DNA from: Allobacillus saliphilus
GTDB lineage: Bacteria > Bacillota > Bacilli > Bacillales > Alkalibacillaceae
NCBI RefSeq assembly: GCF_018138385.1
Contig: NZ_JAGSIE010000028.1
Coordinates: forward strand, 1-50,461
Length of the DNA stretch: 50,461 bases
Direction of reading: 5' to 3'
Below, one piece after another: positions 34,286 to 42,615 of the stretch (the first letter of the stretch is position 1; every line of letters starts with the position of its first letter). Position numbers and translations under genes: made by a program. The notes under the pieces are model-generated. The model had not been told where the DNA came from and did no database searches. It worked only from the letters and a program-made list of their open reading frames with translations.

Positions 34286-35830
34286 TTATCTAGCTTTTTC
34301 TTCAATAAATTTCTCTCGAATTTGGTATTTTAATAACTTCCCTTGAAGACTACGAGGTAATTCATCTGTAAATTCCACTGAGTGAGGAATTTTGAATTTC
34401 GCAAGCTTTCCCTTACAAAATTCCAGAATATCGTCAGCATTAGCTTTTTCTTCATCGCGAGGTACAACAATAGCTTTCGCTACCTCTCCCCACTTTTCAT
34501 GAGGTACACCGATCACTGCAACATCCGCAATATTCGGATGTTCATGCAAAACTTCTTCAATTTCAGCTGGATAAACATTAATCGCACCCGATAGAATCAT
34601 GTCTTGCTTTCGATCGACGATATAATAATACCCTTCTTCATCTTGAATACCCATATCACCTAATCCGAGCCATTCACCTTTAAAGGCTTCTTCTGTGGCT
34701 TCCGGACGTTTATAATATTCATCACATAAGGTTATACCTTTCACATAAAAAGCACCCGCTTCGCCTTGCTTGACCTCTTCGCCATCATCATCAAGCAGTT
34801 TTACATCCATTCCAAGCATCGGCAGTCCAACAGAGCGATTTTTCTTCTTTTGGTCTTCTGGAAACAAGTTTGCAGCTCCCCCGAGTTCAGTAGCCCCATA
34901 AAATTCGTTTAATTCTGATGATGCAAAGAATGATAGGACCTTTTCTTTCGTACTCGTGTGCAACGGGGCTCCTACAGAGATTAGACTCTTCATTGATGAA
35001 ACATCGTACTGATCTCGTACATCTTCTGGTAAGGCAAAGATAGCATCAAACATTGGAGGAGCCAAAAACGTAGTCGTTGGTTTTTCTTGCTCGATGGCTT
35101 CCAAAACCTCCACCGGGTGAAATTTTTCCATAATATGAACCGGGTTACCGACAAAGAAGTTTGGTATCGATATGGAAAGTGCAGCAGCACCATATGCAGG
35201 CCCTGCAACTAATCCTTTGCCACCTCGTCCAATTGAAAATTCGATACTAAAAAGCAATGCAACTAAATATAAACTCCGATGAGAACGGACAGCACCTTTT
35301 GGACGCCCTGTGGTTCCACCTGTATACATAATGCAAAATATGTCCAATTCGTTTAATGGCTCTGATGGTATAGGTTCATCAGTAGGAAACTGAGAGATCC
35401 ATTGTTCATATTCAAAAGTAGACACCTCAGATTCACCGACACTTATATAGTGATGGGTATGTTCTGCTTGGTCTTGAATAGCTTTTACTTCATCAGAAAA
35501 CCGACTGTCGAATATTAGAGCAACGGATTCAGAATCATCTAATACATGCTTAATCTCCTGTGATACAAAACGAGAATTAATTGGCACATAAGCAGCGCCG
35601 ATTTTTCCACAAGCAAAAACAACCTCATAAAGTTGATTACAATTCATCAGTTGAAAAGCAACTTTATCACCTTTCTGAATTCCTTCACTTTGTAAAGCGT
35701 GTGCTAATTGATTAATTCGCTGATTAAACTGTGCATACGTAAATCTTTTATCCTTAAAGGAGATTGCCTCTTTATCTCCATAACGCTTAGCATTCAATAT
35801 AATAGGATCACTAAATAACATATGTTCCAT
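34286..35830 (-). CDS. Acyl-CoA synthetase (AMP-binding, class I adenylate-forming)
   Basis: A 514-aa enzyme that activates a carboxylic acid to its CoA thioester. The P-loop-like motif MYTGGTTGRPKGAV lies near residue 168, the adenine-binding EFYGATE near 313, and the GLGDMG...DRKQDMILSGAINVYPAEIE hinge and C-terminal catalytic lysine (RSLQGKLLK) are present. It is probably a long- or medium-chain fatty-acid CoA ligase, given fadH 39 bp upstream. It lies in a unit with fadH and MarR. Confidence 0.9.
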   Translation of the reverse strand: MEHMLFSDPIILNAKRYGDKEAISFKDKRFTYAQFNQRINQLAHALQSEGIQKGDKVAFQLMNCNQLYEVVFACGKIGAAYVPINSRFVSQEIKHVLDDSESVALIFDSRFSDEVKAIQDQAEHTHHYISVGESEVSTFEYEQWISQFPTDEPIPSEPLNELDIFCIMYTGGTTGRPKGAVRSHRSLYLVALLFSIEFSIGRGGKGLVAGPAYGAAALSISIPNFFVGNPVHIMEKFHPVEVLEAIEQEKPTTTFLAPPMFDAIFALPEDVRDQYDVSSMKSLISVGAPLHTSTKEKVLSFFASSELNEFYGATELGGAANLFPEDQKKKNRSVGLPMLGMDVKLLDDDGEEVKQGEAGAFYVKGITLCDEYYKRPEATEEAFKGEWLGLGDMGIQDEEGYYYIVDRKQDMILSGAINVYPAEIEEVLHEHPNIADVAVIGVPHEKWGEVAKAIVVPRDEEKANADDILEFCKGKLAKFKIPHSVEFTDELPRSLQGKLLKYQIREKFIEEKAR

Positions 35831-35869
35831 TTATAAACATCCCTTTCTTTGTTTAAGTATTTATAAGTT

Positions 35870-36634
35870 TTAAAAAGGACTGCGATTGAGCCAAGCCCCG
35901 CCATCCATCGTTATACAATCTCCATTGATGTAGTCTGCCTCAGCTGAAAATAAAAACTTCGCTAGACCTGCAATCTCTTCGGGTCTACCTGGTCTGCCAA
36001 GAGGTACTCCTTTAAGTACTTGTTTTCGAGCCTCTTCTGATTGTAAAAGCTTAGCAGATCCACCCGTATCTTCAATCGGTCCTGGGGCTATAGCATTTAC
36101 ACATATTCCATACTTCGAACCCCATTCAACAGCTAGTGTTCGTGTCATTGCTAAGACACCTGCTTTCGCACTAGCGGAATGGATAACTCCAGCTCCACCT
36201 GTCCATGAATAAGTAGTGACTATGTTTAAAATACGACCTTTCTTTCCAGTTTTTATCCACTCTTTGCCGACAGCTTGGCTACAATACCATGTCCCATTTA
36301 AGACTATGTCTACGACTGAGTTCCAACCGTTGATCGATAAATCTTCTGCTGCGCACATAAAGTTCCCCGCTGCGTTATTCACTAGAAAGTCTATTTCACC
36401 GAATCTTTTTTTCGTCTCTTCGATGGTATATTGCACCTTGTCTGGGTCGCGAACATCCATTTCTACACAAAGAACTTGCCCTTCAACTTGTTCAATCTCT
36501 TCTTGAGCGGCCTGTAATCGCTCCATCGAACGCCCGGTGATGACGACTTTTGCACCTTCTTGCGCAAATTTTTTCGCCATGCCTTTTCCCATGCCGCTAC
36601 TACCACCCGTTACAATGACTACTTTGTTTTTCAC
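35870..36634 (-). CDS. fadH: 2,4-dienoyl-CoA reductase (SDR family, FadH type)
   Basis: A 254-aa protein, the same length as B. subtilis FadH. It shows VTGGSSGMGKGMAKK (NADPH loop), NNAAGNF, and the FadH-specific ATYxW-like TTYSWTGGAGVIHSASAKAG, EWGSKYGI and NAIAPGPIEDTGG segments. It reduces 2,4-dienoyl-CoA during oxidation of unsaturated fatty acids. The ATG has GGTGGAGGAG shortly upstream. The unit is probably controlled by the adjacent MarR protein. Confidence 0.92.
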   Translation of the reverse strand: MKNKVVIVTGGSSGMGKGMAKKFAQEGAKVVITGRSMERLQAAQEEIEQVEGQVLCVEMDVRDPDKVQYTIEETKKRFGEIDFLVNNAAGNFMCAAEDLSINGWNSVVDIVLNGTWYCSQAVGKEWIKTGKKGRILNIVTTYSWTGGAGVIHSASAKAGVLAMTRTLAVEWGSKYGICVNAIAPGPIEDTGGSAKLLQSEEARKQVLKGVPLGRPGRPEEIAGLAKFLFSAEADYINGDCITMDGGAWLNRSPF

Positions 36635-36725
36635 TGAATCTCCTCCACCTTGATATACTTTTCAATATGAAACCGCATTCATTTTTCTGCTATCAAATGT
36701 ACAATTCACTTCTATAACGACTATT

Positions 36726-37184
36726 TCAATAAAACATACCTGCTTTTGTTCCTTTTTTTAGACCTAGACCAATATCAAATAACATTTGCTTAAATTCTTG
36801 AACTTTTTCTTCATCATACTGTGACAGTAACTCCGAATCTAATTCATCCATTTTGTGACTTAGTGGTTCTTCTAGAAGACGACCTTTTTCTGTTAAAAAC
36901 ACAAAACGATTGCGACGATCACTAGAATCGAGTCTACGCTCAATAAAACCACCTTGTTCCAATCGATCAATAATTCCAGTTACAGTTGCGCTGTCCATTT
37001 GTAGGCGCTCTCCTAATTCCGAACCAAGTTGACCATCCTTTTTCCAAAGGAAATAAAGTACTCCAAACTGGACGGATGTTATTCCGTATGAGGACAACTT
37101 TTCTTTACTGAGCTGCTTTACTTGTTGCAGTGCCTTTCCGAGAATAAAATGTAAGCAATCGAATTTCTCTATTACCACCACCAA
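36726..37184 (-). CDS. MarR-family transcriptional regulator
   Basis: About 150 aa with the MarR winged helix: ITSVQFGVLYFLWKKDGQLG, MDSATVTGIIDRLEQGGFIERR and SSDRRNRFVFLTEKG. The start is ambiguous: AAAAGG is immediately followed by TTG GTG GTG, and the third codon (37178) has the best spacing. It lies upstream of fadH and the acyl-CoA synthetase on the same strand. Three identical operators precede it, so autoregulation of the unit, perhaps by acyl-CoA, is likely. Confidence 0.9.
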   Translation of the reverse strand: MVVVIEKFDCLHFILGKALQQVKQLSKEKLSSYGITSVQFGVLYFLWKKDGQLGSELGERLQMDSATVTGIIDRLEQGGFIERRLDSSDRRNRFVFLTEKGRLLEEPLSHKMDELDSELLSQYDEEKVQEFKQMLFDIGLGLKKGTKAGMFY

Positions 37185-37225
37185 CCTTTTTAATTTTCTG
37201 AATGTTTTATTTTTTACAGTATATC

Positions 37226-37266
37226 ATGTATACAAGTATTTTGTATACAAGTATTTTGTATACAAG
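37226..37266. promoter_or_regulatory. Three tandem TTGTATACAA-type operators, 15-bp period
   Basis: TGTATACAA occurs at 37227, 37242 and 37257, each separated by GTATTT. Each core is itself a palindrome (TTGTATACAA). The block lies 42-82 bp upstream of the MarR start and overlaps where its promoter should be. MarR dimers favour such short palindromes. Confidence 0.75.
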
Positions 37267-37276
37267 TTATTTTTTT

Positions 37277-37318
37277 TTGAATAAAAAAGCACCGAACATC
37301 TGGTTACGTTCGGCGCTC
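37277..37318 (-). terminator. Terminator of the nrd operon
   Basis: AGCGCCGAAC and GTTCGGTGCT arms with a 10-nt loop are followed by T6 on the minus strand, 30 bp past nrdF. Confidence 0.88.
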
Positions 37319-37348
37319 CAATCGATTTATTTTAGATATTGCATTCAA

Positions 37349-38392
37349 TTACAAATCATCAAACCCATTCAAGTCACTTGTTTTCGTATACTGTCTGGAT
37401 TTTTGTTCGAAGAAGTCTGTTTTCGTACCATCAAAATTATCGACATAGGCACGGATCCACTTCATCGGGTTTTCGACATGTTCAGGATAAATTTCATGAA
37501 GTCCCATCATCCGTAGCATTTTATTGGCACGGTATTTGATGTAGCCTGCCATTTCGTCGAGATCAATTCCTTCCACATCTTGAAGAACATAATGTGACCA
37601 TTCAATCTCGAGCTCGACGGATTGTTGAAAATGCGTGTATACCCACTCTGTCAGTTCACTCGTATTCTGTTCAGGATTTTCAGCTAAAGTTGCCCGGAAC
37701 AGTTCGGCAATAAAACGACCATGTTCAAGCTCGTCGCGGTTAATATAGCTGATCATCGTGGATGTACCGACCATTTTGTTTTTCCGTGCCAAGTTATAGA
37801 AGAAGGCAAAACCGGAATAGAAAAACATGCCTTCCAATAATGACGTATAAACTAATGTTTTCAAGATGTTTTCAATAGTCGGCTCTTCAACAAATTGATT
37901 GTATTGATGCATGATCTGCTCATTCCGCTTCAGCAACACAGGGTCTTTTCTTCCGTGTTGAAACGATTCGTTTTGTTCGTCCAATGAAACAACGGAAGAA
38001 AGCACGTACGAATAACTTTCATTATGAACAGCTTCTTGTTGAGCAATTACTGCCATAATTGATTGGACGGAAGCGTCTGTTGCATATAAAGAGATGAGTA
38101 ATGCCGTTCTCGTTTGCGGTGCGTCAAGTGTGGATAACAAGCCAATGATTTTTAAGTAGGCCTCTTGTTCAGCTTCCGTTAAGTCTGAAAATTGTTTGAC
38201 GTCACCAGACATATTCACTTCATCCGCTTGCCAGTAGTTCCCCAATAGTCGCTTGTACATTTTATACCAATGAGGATAAGCGATATCATTCCAGTTTAAA
38301 ATCCCACTTGATTGTCCACCAAACAACCCTGTTGATTTATTCGGGTTTAGCGGTTCAAGCGTTTTCGCTCTTTCAAGCAAAGATTTTTCCAT
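37349..38392 (-). CDS. nrdF: Ribonucleotide reductase class Ib beta subunit
   Basis: A 347-aa dimetal-tyrosyl-radical protein. All ligands are visible: D90 (TLDAPQ), E120 and H123 (QQEAVH), radical Tyr127, E187 (LLEGMFF), and E221 and H224 (RDELEHG). None of the substitutions of metal-free class Ie enzymes is present. The ATG at 38392 follows AAGGAGTG by 10 nt and lies inside the nrdI 3' end. It works with NrdE, and NrdI supplies the oxidant for Mn cofactor assembly. Confidence 0.93.
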   Translation of the reverse strand: MEKSLLERAKTLEPLNPNKSTGLFGGQSSGILNWNDIAYPHWYKMYKRLLGNYWQADEVNMSGDVKQFSDLTEAEQEAYLKIIGLLSTLDAPQTRTALLISLYATDASVQSIMAVIAQQEAVHNESYSYVLSSVVSLDEQNESFQHGRKDPVLLKRNEQIMHQYNQFVEEPTIENILKTLVYTSLLEGMFFYSGFAFFYNLARKNKMVGTSTMISYINRDELEHGRFIAELFRATLAENPEQNTSELTEWVYTHFQQSVELEIEWSHYVLQDVEGIDLDEMAGYIKYRANKMLRMMGLHEIYPEHVENPMKWIRAYVDNFDGTKTDFFEQKSRQYTKTSDLNGFDDL

Positions 38393-38807
38393 GTTGTAAC
38401 ACTCCTTCAACCCAGTTGTGTACTTTTTCTTCCTGACTTCCTCTAGGCGATTGTTCGATTTTTAATCCCGGCCATTTACTGTGATAAAACTTTGTAAGCT
38501 TGTTTACGGCGTTACAGAACAATTCCTCTCCACCGAATTGAGTATCTCCTGTACCGAAAACAGCAATATGATCAGGCTTATATCCAATTTCCAAAATAAA
38601 ATCTTTCACTTCTTCAGGTACACCTCCGTAATCCCACGTGAATGTACCGAGAAAAATTAAATCGTAATCCATCGGGTCAAACGGAGGACTAATTCCGATT
38701 GGGTGCATGTCTACAAAAACATCCCGCTTCTTTAATCGTTCCTCAATTAACTCCGCTACTTCTTTCGTGTTCCCGCTGTATGATAAATAAGGAATGATCA
38801 CCCTCAA
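38373..38807 (-). CDS. nrdI: NrdI flavodoxin-like maturation protein
   Basis: A 144-aa FMN protein with the phosphate loop YLSYSGNTKEVAE at the N-terminus, LGTFTWDYGGVPEEVK, and FGTGDTQFGGEEL. In class Ib systems NrdI generates superoxide for Mn(III)2-tyrosyl radical formation in NrdF. The TTG start overlaps the nrdE stop (TTGA), a coupling arrangement, and the gene overlaps nrdF by 20 bp. The order E-I-F differs from the B. subtilis order I-E-F. Confidence 0.88.
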   Translation of the reverse strand: MRVIIPYLSYSGNTKEVAELIEERLKKRDVFVDMHPIGISPPFDPMDYDLIFLGTFTWDYGGVPEEVKDFILEIGYKPDHIAVFGTGDTQFGGEELFCNAVNKLTKFYHSKWPGLKIEQSPRGSQEEKVHNWVEGVLQHGKIFA

Positions 38808-41038
38808 CTTTCACACCACTCACACTCTTCGACGTCATTTGCTGTCGAACGAACATAGTAAGTCGTTTTCAACCCTTCCTTCCATGCTTGCAGATGTAGA
38901 TTGAGCAGGATTGAAGCTCGGATTGTATGAGGTACATAAAAGTTAAAAGATATACTTTGATCGACATGTCTTTGACGAGCTGCATTTTGTTTAACAGACC
39001 AACGCTGGTCTAGAATATAAGCCGAACGACGATAAATGTGATACGTATGATGGTCGAGATCAGGCGCTGTCACAGGAATGCGAAAGTCTTTTTTCTCTTC
39101 ACTGTAAAAAGGTTTAAAAACCGGATCAATACTTGCCGTTGAGCCCGCAATCATTGATGTAGAAGAATTTGGCGCAACGGCCATCAGATAACTATTTCGA
39201 ATCCCATGCTTTTGAACTTCTTCTTTTAATTCCGTCCACTGCTCGTTTGAATAATCCTTCTGGTCAAAATATTCCCCTGTACTCCATTTGCTTCCTTCAA
39301 AATATGGATAGCTTCCTTTTTCTTTCGCCAAAGCTGCACTTGTTTTAATCGTGTAGTAAGCAATCTTTTCATATAGTTCATCGGCGTATTGCACAGCTTG
39401 ATCCGTTTCCCATTCGATATTTTTCTGTGCAAGTAAGTGATGCCAACCAAATGTTCCTAGGCCGATCGCACGATATTTATGATTCGTCACAACCGCTTGC
39501 TTCACAGGCAGATTGTTTAAATCAATGACGTTATCGAGCATACGGACTTGAATCGTGATCAACCGCTCAATGACATTGTCAGGTACCGCGCGACCGAGGT
39601 TAATTGAGCTAAGATTACAGACAACGAAGTCGCCTGCTTTATATTTTTTAACAATCGTATTTTCTTCTTCAATGTATTCTTCCACTAATTCGGTCGGGGA
39701 TTGGTTTTGCGTAATCTCCGTACAAAGGTTAGAGCAATAAATCATTCCAGTATGTGAATTGACATTTTGTCGGTTCACTTCATCTCGGTAAAACATAAAT
39801 GGTGTCCCCGACTCCAATTGAGAGCGCATGATCCGTTTCATCAAATCAATTGCTTTCACTTTTTTCTTACTCAATTGGTCATTTTGAACACACTCATTGT
39901 ATTTTTCTCGGAAGGAGCCGCTTCCCTTTTCTTCATCATAAAAGTCTTCTAATGAATAGCCCATGACTTGTTTCACTTCATGTGGGTCAAATAAATACCA
40001 GTCACCGCGCTCTTCCACCGTTTCCATAAATAAATCCGGAAGTGTCACACCTGGAAATATATCATGCGCTCTCATGCGCTCATCACCATTGTTTAGCTTC
40101 AAATCAAGGAACAACTCAATGTCTTGATGCCAAATATCTAAATAAACAGCAATAGCTCCTTTTCTCGTGCCCAACTGGTCGACACTGACCGCTGTATTAT
40201 TCAACTGCTTCACCCATGGCACGATCCCACTGGACATTCCACTGAATCCTTTAATCGAACTTCCGCGGGCTCTTACTTTTCCCATGTAAACACCAATACC
40301 TCCACCGTTTTTCGATAGGTTAGCTATATCCGTGTTACTGTCGTAGATCCCCTGCAAACTGTCCTCCACCGTATCGATGAAACAACTGGATAGTTGGCCA
40401 TGTGTTTTTCCGGCATTATTCAACGTTGGTGTGGCAACCGTCATGTATAAATTACTTAATGCCCAATACGCTTCAGTTACAAGCTCTCTCCGCTTCTCTA
40501 CACGCTCATCTTGCATTAAATACATCGCGATAATCATCCAACGCTCTTGAGGCAATTCATATACATTTTTTTCATGGTCTGTCGCCGTGTAACGCGTTGC
40601 CAATGTATATAAAGCCAAATAGTCAAACAACATATCTTTTTTAGGATCAATGACCGTTTGAAAATGATCAATTTCATCCTTTGTATATTTCGTCAAAATC
40701 GCTTCCGAGTAAATACCTTTTTCCGTTAACGTTTGGATGAGTTGATAAAAAGATCCGTAGCCAATACGTGGATCGACGTTCCGGTTTTCTCCTGCCTTTT
40801 TATAAAGCTCACGTAGATAAAGTCTTGCTGCAACATACTTCCAATCCGGTGTTGCTTCATCAATGTTTTCAAGTGCATTTTTAATCAATAAATCTGTTAT
40901 TTTTTCATATTCCATATCTGGTTGAATGCTTTTTAACGACTTTTCTTTATATGGACCTGTTTCGATCGGTAGTCCGTCTGCCGCTTCATCAATCGCTTGT
41001 CGTATGGATTCCTCATTTACAGTTAGTTCGGTAATCAT
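38804..41038 (-). CDS. nrdE: Ribonucleotide reductase class I alpha subunit
   Basis: A 744-aa catalytic subunit that reduces ribonucleoside diphosphates. Catalytic residues are C219 (SSCFIDT) and C474 (redox pair), N437, C439 and E441 (SNLCTEI), a YY radical relay (TTYYVRS), and the C-terminal CEWC thiols (739, 742). The first 80 residues resemble a shortened ATP-cone (TDLLIKNALENIDEATPDWKYVAARLYL), more like NrdA than typical short NrdE. Allosteric control may therefore differ from classic class Ib. GGAGG is 8 nt before the ATG. Expression is set by the B12 riboswitch upstream. Confidence 0.92.
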   Translation of the reverse strand: MITELTVNEESIRQAIDEAADGLPIETGPYKEKSLKSIQPDMEYEKITDLLIKNALENIDEATPDWKYVAARLYLRELYKKAGENRNVDPRIGYGSFYQLIQTLTEKGIYSEAILTKYTKDEIDHFQTVIDPKKDMLFDYLALYTLATRYTATDHEKNVYELPQERWMIIAMYLMQDERVEKRRELVTEAYWALSNLYMTVATPTLNNAGKTHGQLSSCFIDTVEDSLQGIYDSNTDIANLSKNGGGIGVYMGKVRARGSSIKGFSGMSSGIVPWVKQLNNTAVSVDQLGTRKGAIAVYLDIWHQDIELFLDLKLNNGDERMRAHDIFPGVTLPDLFMETVEERGDWYLFDPHEVKQVMGYSLEDFYDEEKGSGSFREKYNECVQNDQLSKKKVKAIDLMKRIMRSQLESGTPFMFYRDEVNRQNVNSHTGMIYCSNLCTEITQNQSPTELVEEYIEEENTIVKKYKAGDFVVCNLSSINLGRAVPDNVIERLITIQVRMLDNVIDLNNLPVKQAVVTNHKYRAIGLGTFGWHHLLAQKNIEWETDQAVQYADELYEKIAYYTIKTSAALAKEKGSYPYFEGSKWSTGEYFDQKDYSNEQWTELKEEVQKHGIRNSYLMAVAPNSSTSMIAGSTASIDPVFKPFYSEEKKDFRIPVTAPDLDHHTYHIYRRSAYILDQRWSVKQNAARQRHVDQSISFNFYVPHTIRASILLNLHLQAWKEGLKTTYYVRSTANDVEECEWCES

Positions 41039-41065
41039 CCATCGTCCCTCCTCTTTAATTCCAAC

Positions 41066-41104
41066 AAAAAATAGTCGTTCCTCTCAACGAGTTGAACGAC
41101 TATA
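41066..41104 (-). terminator. Attenuator terminator of the nrd leader
   Basis: ATAGTCGTTC and GAACGACTAT arms are followed by T6 on the minus strand. The loop carries TTGAGAG, which is complementary to CTCTCAA just 3' of the riboswitch (plus 41177-41183), giving an alternative antiterminator pairing. Confidence 0.85.
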
Positions 41105-41184
41105 AAACGACAGAAATATCCTCTGTAAGCACACTTTTCTATCGTTTCATAATCCCTCACCCCGGAGAAATGAAACTTGAGAGT

Positions 41185-41346
41185 TACGGCAGGTCTCCTG
41201 ACTCGTGCGCTTAACATCTATTAGAGCCCTTCCCATATTGCCATCGTGAAACGAGCAATACAGTGGACGTCTAACCTGATACACTTACAGTTGCGGGGGC
41301 AGTTCCAGCATTTCACTGGATTCCCTATTAAGACAAATATGTCACC
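41185..41346 (-). ncRNA. Cobalamin (B12) riboswitch controlling nrdE-nrdI-nrdF
   Basis: On the minus strand the conserved blocks appear in order: GGGAATCCAGTG, GGAACTGCCCCCGCAACTG, TAAG, CCACTG, GGGAAGG, and the B12 box AGTCAGGAGACCTGCC at 41204-41188. A terminator lies between it and nrdE. Binding of adenosylcobalamin should therefore stop transcription of this B12-independent reductase. This logic is known for organisms that also carry a B12-dependent class II reductase. Confidence 0.95.
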
Positions 41347-41349
41347 TTA

Positions 41350-41597
41350 ACCCCAAATTACTATATATAGTTTAAATGAACTAAAAACAAATCAATATAT
41401 TGTGTTAAGACTATCATACTCAAAAATGAATTACAAGATTAATATAAAGAAAATCACTCAGTAAGTGTACGGAAATCTTTTATGACCCTCCTCTCTTTTA
41501 TTTTAACTATAAAGAATTCCATCTATATCAGCCTATACCACAACGATATAACGACATATGATAACTATAAAGTTTTTTAAAAGAGAGGTCCATCACA
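41350..41597. other. Spacer between the nrd leader and the haloperoxidase pseudogene
   Basis: Contains the start of the nrd transcript on the minus strand and, presumably, the old promoter of the plus-strand pseudogene. No clear hexamers were picked out. Confidence 0.3.
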
Positions 41598-42515
41598 TTG
41601 AGCAAATCCAGAACGACGAATTACCCTCGTTGGGATGAACTCCCTTACGCGGGGGAATCAAGACCTGTTGAAAATCCCGAAGCTCCATTTGCAGGAAGCT
41701 GGACGACATATTTCATTCAGTTAGAAGATGAAAAATGGGTATCTACCTTTACTGGTGAAACGATCCCTTTTCAAGTTCGTCATCCTAGTACAATTAATTG
41801 GGAACAACAATTAACCGTCGTACAATGAACACAACGGAATTTAACGAGAGAACAGAAAGCGATTGCGGCCTATTGGGGTACAGGAGTTGCGACAAAACAA
41901 TGGACACCAATTGCAGATTAGCTCATCGATTCTTACGGTGTTGAAGCTCCAAGAGGTGCAAGAATTTTAGCTGCGTTGCATGCCGGAATCAACGATGCAT
42001 TTGTTGTGACATGGTTTTATAAATTTAAATGGCTCGTTGCACGCCCGAACCAATTAGACGAAAAGTTAGCTACGTTCCTTTGCACACCAAGACATCCTAC
42101 TTATCCATCTGGGCACGCAGCAGTCGCTGGTGCGGCTGCAGTCATTTTATCTTATTTTTTCCCGGCAGAGAGAAGGCAGCTACACGAGCTAGCAGAGGAA
42201 GCCGCACAATCTCGATTATACGCTGGCGTCCACTTTCCAGTTGATAACGAGCAAGGCTTACGACTTGGAAGGCAAGTCGGTGAGCTTGTGACAAGACAAT
42301 TGCAAAGAGATCGAGATATAGAAAGCCGAAGTATCGATACACCTTATCGTAATTCTTTAAATGTTCAACTCACACCGCCACCTTATGAACAAGTCATCCC
42401 TTTTCAATTCGATGACTCCTGCGATTCGTTAGTAGCCAATAAATTCAATCCAAAAAGAAAAAAGAAACAACACTTATCAAATACCCATGCGCATGGACCA
42501 AAGTTATTTTATTAA
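41598..42515 (+). pseudogene. Vanadium-dependent haloperoxidase-like protein with two in-frame stops
   Basis: One frame of 305 codons runs from the TTG at 41598, after AGAGAGG, to 42515. It is broken only by TGA at 41826-41828 (VVQ-stop-TQRN, probably an old TGG) and TAG at 41919-41921 (IAD-stop-LIDSYG, probably an old CAG or GAG). The C-terminal PAP2/haloperoxidase core is intact: RPNQLDEKL, HPTYPSGHAAVAGAAA, then SRLYAGVHFPVDNEQG with the vanadate/phosphate-binding Arg and His residues. The frame is otherwise undisturbed, so inactivation is recent. Confidence 0.85.
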
Positions 42516-42546
42516 TCTAAGGAAGAGACTAAACCTAATGTCATCT

Positions 42547-42599
42547 AAAAAAATCCGAACCGATTCGTTTATTTCAAGAATCGTCGTTCGGATTTTTTA
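42547..42599. terminator. Bidirectional terminator
   Basis: AAAAATCCGAAC, GATTC / GAATC and GTTCGGATTTTTT nest into one hairpin between convergent transcription units. Confidence 0.88.
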
Positions 42600-42615
42600 A
42601 TTAAATATCATTTGT

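Noticed and set aside
41035-41217. 60-codon minus-strand frame just upstream of nrdE
   Set aside because: It overlaps the B12 box, the antiterminator segment and the attenuator terminator, has no ribosome site, and shows leader-like composition.
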